From positions 2,976,001 through 3,040,000 of the forward strand of contig NC_070571.1 of the NCBI RefSeq assembly GCF_026914185.1: a DNA stretch of 64,000 nucleotides, written 5' to 3'. The position numbers and the translations under genes are program-made. Below are positions 1 to 10,169 of the stretch, one piece after another; the first letter of the stretch is position 1; each line of letters starts with the position of its first letter. Source of the stretch: Puccinia triticina. Its lineage: Eukaryota > Basidiomycota > Pucciniomycetes > Pucciniales > Pucciniaceae. The notes under the pieces were generated by a model. It worked only from the letters and a program-made list of their open reading frames with translations. It was not told the origin of the DNA and ran no database searches.

Positions 1-537
1 GAAGGAGGAGTGGGCGCCACCCATTCTTCCTGTGGCTTTCCCCTTCCCAGGGGAAGGAAGACAACCCCTCCGGCGTGTCTCAAGGCCTGTCACTATGGGT
101 TTATCCCATGGACCACAGGACCTCGCTGCGCTGCGCTCCGGTACCCTACCAAGAAAGGCTTGGGGGCTTCAGCAACCACAACTGACACTGGAAGACTTCC
201 TGTCAAGATCTGTGGGTCTCCCAGAAGTGATCTAGAGCCCAAAAAGCTATATTTCCCTTCAAAAGTCCAGACTTTTTTGGTCTAAAACAACATCTGCGGG
301 GGCCCCAGATTGCCCAGGAATTCCTCCATTGCTGTGTAGCCTTGCCAAATTACCACATCAATTACACTCATCCCAGTCAAAGCAACATGCCTTGAACCCT
401 AGAAAAGACTGGGATGCATGGAGACCCAGGATATACCTGAAAAATTAACACTTAAGAACTTCTGAATGCCCCAAAGGTAGAGCATCCACATCCGTTGCCA
501 GATTAGCCTGGGCTAAACTAGCTTTGATTACAATTAA
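1..537. other. No gene recognised; dispersed repeat fragment
   Basis: No convincing coding region is visible. The stretch around 190-310 resembles pieces near 18785-18865 and 29535-29620: a shared 'gggtctcccagaagtga' style sequence in one or the other orientation, and a shared 'aacatctg(c/t)gggggccc' style sequence. I therefore read it as part of an old dispersed repeat rather than unique DNA. The short ORFs here show no recognisable motif. Confidence 0.4.
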
Positions 538-903
538 GGTTCTGATCCAGAACCCGCAGATCCGCAGGAATCCGGAAACCCCGCAGGCCGGATCAGGGTT
601 TGGGATTGAGCTCAACAGATCCGGAATCCGGTCGGATAGTGAAAAGCACTCCAAAAGCAAGATTTATGCGGGTAAACCTCAGAAAACACCCAAAAATAGG
701 GTCTTTTTGCGGGGAATACCCGTCAAACCCGCATGAATTGGGAACTCTACCGGGGAATCCCCGGCATACCCAATCAAATTGGCACTTTTTTTGGGAAATG
801 CCTCTTGCTTTCAGATCCGGGAAAATCCGGCCGGATTCCGGATAAGACCAGGGTCAGGGTGCAGGATGGGTGATATCCGGCTCCGGGGCACTGGATCAGA
901 ACC
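538..903. mobile_element. MITE flanked by TTAA (366 bp)
   Basis: The ends form a terminal inverted repeat, GGTTCTGATCCAG at the left and CTGGATCAGAACC at the right. TTAA lies on both sides (534-537 and 904-907). The interior is rich in 'gatccgg/ccggatc' words and has no ORF of interest. TTAA duplication is typical of piggyBac-type elements. Because the TIR is itself flanked by TTAA, a 3-bp TTA/TAA duplication (Harbinger type) cannot be excluded. Confidence 0.75.
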
Positions 904-1074
904 TTAATTCCAATTGGCCATCCGCATGGGTGGGGATTAGTGGGTCCAAGCTGTTGGAGGTTATGTGTTTAGGTGCCTATATGTTATGTGTTTGGCACCT
1001 GAACACATAAATTTCATGCTTACAAGCATTATGAATATTAAATTTGAGATTGAATGACCCAGGAAAGCCCCTAT

Positions 1075-1570
1075 GGAACACAGTAATGAAAATGTATGAA
1101 TTTTTTGTCAAAAATCAAAAAACCTACGCGCCCCAAATGTATGAAAAGTCATTTTGACCGGTAAAGGTAATCACCTCAAATGTATGATTTTTTTGAGGGC
1201 AAGGAGGGTAGTAACTAAAAATGTATGAGAATCAGGGGATGATGCAGTGATGACTCAAGCCCCCCCCCCCCCCCCCCCCCCCTTAACAGCAGTCTGGCGT
1301 CCATACTTTTTTTCTTCCCCCCCCCCCCCCCCCTTGGCAGCAGCATCATTGATGGCAATATTGCTAGGTGACTGTGAGTGTGGTAGTAACCTGATTAACC
1401 AGACAGCATAACTGCTCAAAAAAAAGTATTGCTGGGAGTATTTCTTCACAGCAGCCAAAAAAATGTGCACACAAAATTTGTATGAATTTTTTGACCAAGC
1501 TCTGAACTTACACACAAAATTTGTATGAATGAGCTCCAAAAATATGAGAAGTTAGGTTACTGTGCTCTAT
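1075..1570. repeat. ATGTATGA-repeat region with two long poly-C tracts
   Basis: The motif 'aaa(t/tt)gtatga', often followed by a T run, recurs at about 1090, 1135, 1177, 1218, 1474 and 1520. Two long C homopolymers lie between the copies, one of about 22 C near 1261 and one of about 16 C near 1317. The left edge reads 'cacagtaa' and the right edge 'ttactgtg', which may be short terminal inverted repeats, but I found no target duplication. Confidence 0.5.
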
Positions 1571-1604
1571 AGGTGCTTTCCTGAGTCCTGAAATTAATCC
1601 CAGG

Positions 1605-1765
1605 ATTTGTGGGGTCTACATTTAGACCCCACTAGCTCCAAATGGAGCTCCGGGTCAAGTTGATCCCCAGTTAACCCAACCCAATATTTGTGGGGTCTAC
1701 ATTTAGCCCCCACTAGCTCCAGACGGAGCTCCGGGTCAAGTTGTTCCCCAGTTAATCCAGCCCGA
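1605..1765. repeat. Tandem duplication, two copies of ~81 bp
   Basis: A block beginning 'atttgtggggtctacattta' at 1605 repeats at 1686 with only a few substitutions. Each copy contains the local palindrome-like 'actagctcca...tggagctc' and ends near 'ccccagttaa'. No coding potential was seen. Confidence 0.7.
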
Positions 1766-2346
1766 TGTCGAACTAAGTGCCCTGATCTGGGCTAACTTAG
1801 CGCCCGTTGTGGATGGTCTTACGACACAGCCTCTCTAGAGGAGAGCCCCACAGCCAATCATAGTGAAGGGTTGGGAGAATAAATCATTGCAGATTTCCAC
1901 AATCGCATAAAGGGGGGGGGCTAAAAACAAAGAGACAAAATATAGAGGAGCACATTTTCGTAACGGAGGGCCTTTGGAGTAGAAGCTATTGAAAAGAATG
2001 TGGAAGCAAAAAACTAACAATCCAGTAAAGAATCAGTGAAACAAAACAAACGTAAACAGTAAGAGAAAAGAGCCGGAGCAAATTAGAATGGAAGTGAATG
2101 ATACGAGCAGCTGGAGGAGCTTTCCCCTTCACATTGAGTAGACGAAATCGGACAGCTGAGTGGGTTAATGAACTGGAAAACCTTCAAGGCGTAGTAAGAA
2201 AGAATAGTAACACAAAAGAGTTGGGAGGTAGGCAGACAAAACCTGTCGACAAGGGCTAATCCTTGTAAGCAGCTGATCTATAAGCCTATCTACAGAAATT
2301 TACGTGGCCGAGACAACGCGTACAAGGGCTTTGCTTTTGGGAAATT

Positions 2347-3552
2347 TCAGAGGGGTCGGCCACCAGGCGCTGCCTTGACATTCTGGGCGATCTCGCCGAT
2401 CACATTTCCGGCACTATTTAACAGTGCAATTCATCAATCAATTCTGCGCGAGATGCAGTGGATAGAAAATCAAGCCGGCTTACGGGTTATAATTACAGGC
2501 CCAGAAGGTAACTGGAGATTGGGGGAGATTCGCTCCGCGAACGTCCTTGCACATGCCCATGTGGCAGCCGACTTCAGTCGTTGCTTGCCAGACGACCTCT
2601 GCAAAAATGAAAAAAGGTTGACACGCTGTTAACAAGATTCACTGGGCTATAGTCCAAAGAAATAAGTCCCCGCGCTCACGAGTGAAGTGGGAAGGCTCGG
2701 TGTTGCCGCCGGTGTAAGAGTCTTTTTCCTCAGGCCCAGTCACCCAACCCGTCACGACCTCCTCGATGCTCGACTGGCCCGCGGACATGTTCTGGAAGTG
2801 GATTTGGCCAGTTCAGTAAATTGTGGTACCTCTGGTACGACAAAATGGTCCAACAACTGACTTCACCGAATTCATTGTTCTGGGTGTGTTTCCACACGCA
2901 TGTGTCAGTAAGGCGCTTGGAAGCCGCGACTAGAGTTTCGCTCCATTTGAGGGGACCGGCTTTGTACTGAGCTCTGAACTTATTATGAAATCCCAACCAC
3001 CTAACGAGGTGACCAACATTTGTTAGGATAGAATGGACTTCAAAAAAAACAAGGGGTTTCAAGTTAAAGGCACTTACTGATGGATATCCGATCCATTAGT
3101 GGGAATCCGGGGACCAGTATACTTCTGGTAGAGATGTTAAGTTAGTTTTGAGAATACTTCGACGCAATTACGAAACTTACAGGGATGGTCTTGGGTGGCC
3201 GACGATATGAGCCTTGGGATGATGGCACAGGGCGCGGGTTGAAGTGAGCACCTACGTTGGCGCTGCTATACGAGTCTGAATTCGCACTGGCGGAGGCATA
3301 AGAGTACGAATTTCCATTCGAGGAGGAATAAGAGTCTGAATTTTGATTGACGGGTGTGGACTGTGGAGGTTGAGACGATGTCCCAGATTTGTATCCGTCT
3401 TGCGTTGACCATGTCCACCAGCGCCAGTTGTTTCTTTTATCGAGCTCGGTGCCCGATCCGACCGGACGAGGCGATGCCAAAGACAAGATTCCTTGAGATT
3501 GGGAGAGAAATATGAAACAGACCCATGCGGCGCAAAGCATTTTGTTCGTCAT
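2347..3552 (-). CDS. Secreted CAP-domain (PR-1/SCP/Pry1-like) protein, six exons, 283 aa
   Basis: On the minus strand the exons are 3552-3181, 3124-3078, 3000-2862, 2791-2680, 2598-2484 and 2413-2347. The five introns are 56-81 bp, all with GT...AG ends, and the frame is continuous. The product starts with a hydrophobic signal peptide (MLCAAWVCFIFLSQSQG). A Ser/Tyr/Asn-rich linker of roughly 80 residues follows, then a CAP domain. Diagnostic CAP blocks are HNKFR, the GPLKWSETL helix, CVWKHTQNNEFGEN, SHFTQVVWQATTEVGC, FWACNYNPAGN and a final IGEIAQNV. The family's cavity His/Glu residues are present (H in KHTQ, E in FGEN, H in SHFTQ). Family members bind sterols or fatty acids outside the cell and several fungal ones act during host infection. 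For this copy an effector role is inference. The gene appears intact. The start is the only Met giving a signal peptide in frame. Confidence 0.93.
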
Positions 3553-5451
3553 CGGGGCTAACAGAGGATATCAACAAGAGCTATCTAAAGATGGTTGAAA
3601 GGGTGGTTTCTATTGAACCAGAAAGAATGTCTGAAGGGTTGGCAATGGTTCAGAATGAAGGCGACGAAACTGGTTGATGTGAGTGGGATAAAGGGCCTTA
3701 TGATGTGTTGCGGAATGCACCGATATGCACTCCAATTTGGTTTAGATTGAGCTTGTGCGCAAACGAGTGGCACTGCCTGCTCGGCTGGATCTTGAGCTGC
3801 AAAGAAACCAAGGGAAGTCGTGATGCTTGGACAGTTTGATATCAACCAACTAGCAAGGCGTGTTATGATATCACTAAGGGAGATTGTGTGAAGGTCCGCA
3901 GATGAGCGGAGGCGACGAAAGGGTTGCCTTTTGTACCCGATTCCAGTATGCTCTTTTATAACAAAGGGCAACAAAATTCCCAAAGGCACTTTCGCCTCTC
4001 AAGTCCGCCGCTCGTTGGCCTTTCTGGGCCCATGATGCCCGGCCCATCTTGCGAGCCAACCACAAACAAACATCTCACCTGCGGATGTGGAGGAGTAGGG
4101 AGACACTGGGAGACAGAGACATGCTAACCCCTCATCCTTACAATCTTACAAATTTGCATGAACGATGTTTATGTAAAAAGACGAGAACATCTCTTCATCA
4201 TGCGGTTTCCTTGCAGTTGCACCCCCTTGCTCATGGCAAGAAGACTGCATGATCAAAATGTTACAGAGCACAGCTGTTGTTAACGAAAACATTCATCTAA
4301 ATATATTTTACATATTTAAATATGTATTTACAGCACACAGTCCTCCATATTTCAAATATATCTTTTGTAGCTTGGGTCGTGACTCGATGCATCAGCGTGC
4401 ACTTGCAGCAACATGCACAATTACCCGAGTTGCGGAATAAAAAAATTGTGATTCTTTTCCAGGGTACGAATACATTTACATCCATATTCATGAACATCAA
4501 TTTACCGACTCTCCATATTCACGGTGAGGAGTTTAATGACAGAACATGTGTTGGAACCGTTGGGTTACATCCGCAGTCAGTGTGTAAATTCTGCAGTGAC
4601 TGCGCGTTGTGCGACAAACTCGACACCGTGATATGTAGAGCAGCGGAGAAATCCGAGCGAGGACGGCTGGACCTGAAGACGGTCGGCCGATGATGCATGA
4701 AGCTTCCATCTGAAGATGTAAGTATTTCGTGATCCAAAATTTACCGGCATTTCAAGGCATGGTTCCTTTGCTTTCGCTTTTACATACGAGAAAACACGGC
4801 ATCAGCGATCATGGTTTAGCTGCCTGTCTGCATGAGTCGTACAACTGAGAATGAAAATCTTTTGTATGGCCGAGAAACGGTCTCGGTTAACTCTATTCTC
4901 TTCACTGCCTCACAGGACATTGCCGCATGTCTCAATCACACAATGTCTTGAGAGAGATACCTAAGTATGGAATCATGAGGCACCGAGCGTTAATAACCAG
5001 GTAGAGGTGGTGCAGAGCTCTCCTCCTGAATTTAAGCCAATCCTTGTATTTTCTTTTGGAGAAAGCTTGGATTTTTCCCAATTTTTCCGGTTTTGTTGGT
5101 ATATTGGAATTATGGTGAGTTCAAGATTGACTGGTCTGCCTCAACTATCCCACAGCCTCCCTCATATAATGGACCCAGCACTTACATAGTTGGCTCCTCC
5201 CTGCCCCTCCTTAATTCATGAGAGAGAAGTGGCTTATTGAATGGATGACTTCCCGTTGGCATTTGGAGAACACTAGATGTACCTATAACTCCAAAGTTAA
5301 GACACCTACCAAAACAAAAAACAGCACACATGAAAACAACAAACTACAGGCCTGGGAAAACATTTTCCTTTTTCCTGAAAATCAAGAATTTGTATGTACC
5401 ACTGACTTCCTGTTGGTTCTGGGCAGTGGGAGCCTCCCAGAAAATTCTTTA
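3553..5451. other. Long intergenic stretch; no gene recognised
   Basis: This is the upstream side of the CAP gene. Short ORFs occur on both strands (for example 3585-3989 minus and 4322-4693 plus), but none has domain-like composition, splice continuity or recognisable motifs. Part of it should be the CAP promoter, but I could not identify a specific site. Confidence 0.5.
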
Positions 5452-5673
5452 GGCCCTGTTTGGCAACGTCATATTACGCAGTGTAATAATAGGAAACATG
5501 CTACATTACATATGGTAAAACATGTCTTCTTAGGATAATCTTTTGAAAGTAAACCCTCATAAGGCTTGGCAGTTTACTTCCAAAAGATCAGGCGGAAAAG
5601 TAATGTCTTACACAATGTAGGGGGACATGGCAAGATTATTTATTGTGTAATAATCATGCTGCCAAACAGGGCC
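5452..5673. mobile_element. Harbinger-type MITE (222 bp)
   Basis: The terminal inverted repeats are GGCCCTGTTTGGCA and its complement TGCCAAACAGGGCC. The left flank is TTA and the right flank TTG, one mismatch from the TTA duplication expected for PIF/Harbinger elements. The TIR differs by one base from that of the element at 19841-21418. There is no coding capacity. Subterminal 'tgtaataat' words are repeated in opposite orientation. Confidence 0.8.
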
Positions 5674-5950
5674 TTGCACTTTTCAATTCTAAAATGCTCA
5701 AAATCTGCTTCTGTCTTCTGCCTTGTGTAAATTAACAACTGATTCCTGTAAAGGTCCAAGTGAACTAGGGGGGTTCACAATTGAATTTTAGGAGCTGAAT
5801 TCCAGGCCTTTATGAAAAAAATATCAAAATTTTGGTAAAATGCACAGGAGCAAGTGGTACTGACCAATCAGTCCAATTGTTAACTGTTTGAAATGCTCAT
5901 AAACACTTTAACATGTTTCCTAAATTTTTGTAAATTTCAATTGTGAACCT

Positions 5951-6160
5951 CACAGTGGGCCACTACGCTAAACTACGCTATTTTAGCCCTAAAGTTTAGC
6001 GTAGCAGCAAAAAGCGCCAACCTTTTTTTAATAGATTTAGCGCGCTGTTAGCGCCGCTACGCTTTGCTAATTTTCAGCGGCGCTAACAGCATACCAATTT
6101 TTGTTTAGCGTTAGCGCTGCACTACAGCCGCTACGCTACGCTACGTTGCGCTAAGGCCGT
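5951..6160. repeat. GTAGCG/CGCTAC-rich repeat abutting the Gypsy-1 5' LTR
   Basis: The sequence is built from many copies of 'tagcg', 'gctacgct' and their complements, with an opening 'gggcca-ctacgctaaac'. A similar opening, 'gggccc-ctacgctaaac', occurs at about 26783, and the same vocabulary fills 25011-26068. It runs directly into the TG of the LTR, so its right end may have been cut by the Gypsy-1 insertion. Confidence 0.5.
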
Positions 6161-7308
6161 TGTGGTATGCTTTACGGTATCCCATATGCCAAAATCAAAA
6201 TTTTCTGCTTTTCTTTCTTATTTCTATTAGTTTCACTCTTAATCTCCCTTTTCCTCTTTATTTCTATTAGTTTCACTCTTAATCTCCCTTTTCCTCTTAG
6301 AAATTACTTAATACTCCTCAAGATTCAGCTTCTTGGGACAAATTTACCCCTAGTCTTGCTTTACAGAACACTCATAATGGTACTCATTCAGAAGTTACAT
6401 ACTCTTACACACTCACAACACCCCTTACAACCTCAAACAGTTACACAATCCACATTTACAACACTTAGTTACACAAACGGTTACATAGATAGCTACATAC
6501 ATACTTACACACAGCTGCATCATCACTTACACACATACAGTGTACACATGCAGGTACACATGCGGGTACACATGCAGGCACACATGCAGGTGCTAGCTGC
6601 ATGTAATAGCTGCATGTAATAGCTGCATGCAATAGCTGCATGCGCTAGTGGATTTTCGTTGCATAACAACAGCAGGTGACCTGGTTACAGCATGACTACA
6701 CTAACATCCAGTCCTGACCAATCACACCTCCTGATTCAGCCTGCAGGTCATAACCCATAATCACCTGTACAGTCCTGACCAATCACATTCACCCATTCAA
6801 CATATGTACTAGCCAAAAACCCTCATGTACCTAGCTAAAATCTCTCATGTGGAGCTCCTCTGGAGCTAAAATCCCTCACCATTGTCTATAAAAGGAGGCT
6901 CTCCTCCCCTGTTGTAACTTTCCCCCAGCAGACTACTAGCAGACTACTAGCAGACTACCTGCACTCAGTTTCCCCTACAACAAAGTACACAACTGCTCAC
7001 TCCACAATATATCAGTCACCCTATATTTTGGTTTTACATACATTACAAAACACTTACATACAAAATAACAACTCTACACAACACTCACATTACATAACAC
7101 AAACCTCTGAGGGGTCCTCTTTGACCAACTATCACCTGGTTGAAGTCCAGACTCCTCACTCATAACACATTTTAGCAACTTCATCGCACCCACTTTATAA
7201 CAACAGTTATCTTTTGATAACACTCCACTATCACTACATTAAACCTGCCAATCTGAGATTGGTGGGCTTGTTTTAGTGTCTAGTGAACCCGGAAAGGCAG
7301 AGGTTTCC
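6161..7308 (+). repeat. Gypsy-1 5' LTR
   Basis: It starts TGTGGTATGC and matches 16644-17751. It contains a 40-bp direct duplication (about 6222-6301) absent from the 3' LTR. It also has internal tandem words: 'taatagctgcatg' about four times near 6600, 'gtacacatgcgg' variants near 6543-6590, and 'gactactagca' about three times near 6930. A TATAAAAGG box lies at 6887-6895 and is the likely promoter core. Confidence 0.92.
6887..6895 (+). promoter_or_regulatory. TATA box of the Gypsy-1 5' LTR
   Basis: TATAAAAGG is followed by a GC-richer stretch and then the triplicated 'gactactagca' words. It is conserved at 17330-17338 in the 3' LTR. It is the only strong TATA element I see in the LTR, so transcription probably starts about 25-35 bp downstream. 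Confidence 0.6.
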
Positions 7309-7937
7309 TCATACATCCCTTTCCGCACTCAGCAAAAGGTTCTCAGGAACACTTTTGAGCTTTACAAGGGAGTCCCCAACGTGATATAGGATCCTGTTGT
7401 TAGCAAGTGGCTCAATATACATCTTGAACTACTGTAGCGAAATTTTATTAGCATATTTTTTTTAGTGAATTTAGTTAGTTTACGGCAGGAGAACTTACCT
7501 GTTTTTGGCGAAGTGCAAGGACCATATCTCCGTTTTAACACTTCCAAATTAGTTTTATACCAATAGTTTAGTAAATAACCCTAGTACGAATCCGGATTAA
7601 ATAGTTAAATACTTGACAAAATCACCTATAACATAGAAAACGAGGGGACCGGCGAAACTGGCATATTGAGCCTTAGGATATAAATTTTAACCACCAAAGT
7701 GGTGGCCGTACAAAACTCAATATAGCACATTATTAAGTCTATGACAACCTCTGACTATTAGCATAGTTGAAGAATAAAGTAGTATCATATTATTTAGTTT
7801 TTTAGTATTATTTTAGTGAATTACCCCCCCAACTTGCCCTGGAAAAAATCCAGAGACCAGTTTTTTAGGACGACTATTAGCAAAATCAAACCTACTAGCG
7901 GAAAACAAATTAACAAGGAATCATTTAAAACTCGGAC
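7309..7937 (+). other. Gypsy-1 untranslated leader
   Basis: This is the region between the 5' LTR and the first in-frame gag ATG. I could not identify a tRNA primer-binding site next to the LTR, because no TGG-initial 18-mer directly follows it. The priming mechanism is therefore unresolved. It is AT-rich and contains no ORF with recognisable motifs. Confidence 0.5.
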
Positions 7938-10169
7938 ATGGCTTTTCCACAAGCTGAAGATTTGGAAAATGTCTTACCAACAAACAATCCAAATCCACTC
8001 GGACTATTTAATGGAACTCAAAACAGTCAGAACACAAGAATGAATGTTGATCCACCACCTCCACGACCAATGTCTCATACTCGAACAAGGATGTATCGCG
8101 GAAGGCTGGCCAACAATGGAAATACTCAACAAAATAATCAGACTCACCCTCCTGGAACTTATGGCTTGCCGGCGGATCCTGAAGGCAACAACCAACCCAG
8201 GGCAGATCCCAAAAGAAAAGTGACAATCATCAAGGCGGCAAAGCTATTATACGATGGCGAAAACTTCAAGGAATTTCTGTACCGATTTGAACTGGCGGCG
8301 GGAGTTTACGGAGCAGAAGGCTACGATATGGTTTGACAGATTTGCAGCTTTGTGGGACCAGAAGACCTGAAGCAGGAACTGGAATCGATGGACAGTTACG
8401 AACAACAAGACTGGGACATGCTTAGGCGCAGCATGAAGGAAATATGGGGCGACACCCATGCAAAAATTCGATTCACCATTTGGGATCTGCAAAACTTTGT
8501 GGATGAACAAGCAAAGGCTGGTGGACCAAAAGGATTTAAAGAATACAAAAACTACAAATCAAAATTTCTATTAATAACAAAGTATTTGGTTGCTAATGAG
8601 CACATTAGAGACCAACAAGACGTTACTCACCTCTTTTTTATGGCTTTTTCTAAAGAATTACAGAAGTCAATCAAACACGAAATGGTCAAGCAAGACCTGA
8701 TTCCCTATGGCAAGGATGGTTATCCCAAGACGCCCCACCTAGAAGATTTGATGGATGTGGCTGAGGATGAAGTCCAAGCTGCAGCAGACGAGACGTTTGT
8801 AGGAAGCGGGTTCAGTGAAGCCAATCGAGCAATGCAGAAGAAGTTGGACGAGAAAAAAGGTGACAGCAAGAAGCGTGAGAAAATGGTTGAAGAAAACCCA
8901 CCTGAGGTGCTTCAAAAGCAGGTTGACAGTCTGGCAAAAGCAATTGATGCTCTAACTGGCAAGTTAACAAACCCACCCAAGGCGGAATACTCTTGCGGAA
9001 ACGAACGACCAAGCGGACAACTCTACGAAGCTCGACCTTGCGCTTACTGCCATCGAGAAGGTCATCCAACATCCATGTGTTATGAAGCACAGAAAGATGA
9101 AAGAGAAGGCTTAGTAAAACGGGAGGGAAAGGACTTCTGCTTACCTAATGGGGATAAAATTCCTTGGAATCCCTCCAGACCCATTCGAACGGTGGTAGCT
9201 GCGGACTCCGCAAAACCTAAAACCCAAGTCAACGCAGCATTCAGAACCAATCACCCGGCTGTGTTTTCAATCAACAGTGAAGAAAATCAGCAACAATCCA
9301 ACTGTACCTCTTCAATGCACAAAATCGACTGGGAACCACCACGACTGGGATCGGCAAACTTCGAAAAAGTAAAACTTGAAGCAAATGTGGCGACAACTAG
9401 AGCAGAAGCGCTCCGTGGACGACGAAAACCCCCGGCACAAGCGGATGACTCAGCAATGGACGTGGACCCAGAAGACGGACCAGAAGAGGTCATTCAAGAA
9501 GTACCGGCAACCAGGAAGACACCAGGACAGATCTTGGACCCTAATAAGAAAGCAGCTCTTCCAAAGGGAGAAAAATCAGCGGAAGCGGCCTTAGTCATGG
9601 AATTGGAAAACTTGAAGATACCAACCACATTTTCTCAACTTACGGCAATTTCCCCAACTTACGCTCAAGAAGTTATCAACAAACTTCAAACTCGAATTCC
9701 AGGGTACAAAACTTCTGCAATGTCATACAAGAACGGAAAAAAATCAGATCCTAAAGTTTCAGCTTTGATGTTACTTAACCAAGAGGAAGAAGACTCGGAA
9801 TATAACTGTTACTACAGTTGTGCTTTGGGATTTATCGACACTAAAATATCCGGACAAAAAGTACCATTCATGGTGGATTCAGGATCAATGGTGAACGTAA
9901 TCCCCAGCCAGGCGGCAATTGATCTAGATCTAGAAGTAGTCAAAGTAGAAATTCCAATGAGAGGCATTGGTGGGGAAAGATGTGATATCAAAGGAGTAGT
10001 GGAAAATTGCACCCTTGGAATTGGGCGATTCTCTGGACCCGTACACCTCTTTGTTTCACCTCAAGCTCAAGAATGTATTCTCGGACGACCTTTCCTTTTC
10101 GACTACGACTGCACGTTGGACTATCCAGGCTCAGGCGAATTTCTATCTTTTCAAGGCAACAGCGGATGA
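7938..10169 (+). pseudogene. Gypsy-1 gag-protease, interrupted by TGA
   Basis: The reading frame runs from the ATG at 7938 through a TGA at 8334-8336 and reopens in the same frame, closing at a second TGA at 10167-10169. The gag part is acidic and helical. A CCHC zinc knuckle, C-AYC-HREGH-PTSM-C, lies near 9036-9080. An aspartic protease with the DSG active site (VPFMVDSGSMVNVIP) lies near 9860-9910, followed by an ILGRPFLFDYD flap-end motif near 10078. The family role is capsid formation and polyprotein processing. Each TGA replaces a codon one C-to-T step from CGA (Arg). As written the protein would truncate after 132 residues unless stops are read through. Confidence 0.88.

Noticed and set aside
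1079..1563. TIR element with CACAGTAA ends
   Set aside because: The end match is only eight bases and no target duplication is seen, so it is kept only as a repeat region.
2375..2632. 85-codon plus-strand ORF
   Set aside because: Antisense to CAP exons 5 and 6, which carry a full canonical CAP C-terminus.
3585..4065. Minus-strand ORFs of 134 and 63 codons upstream of the CAP gene
   Set aside because: No signal peptide, motif or splice partner. They lie where the CAP promoter and leader should be.
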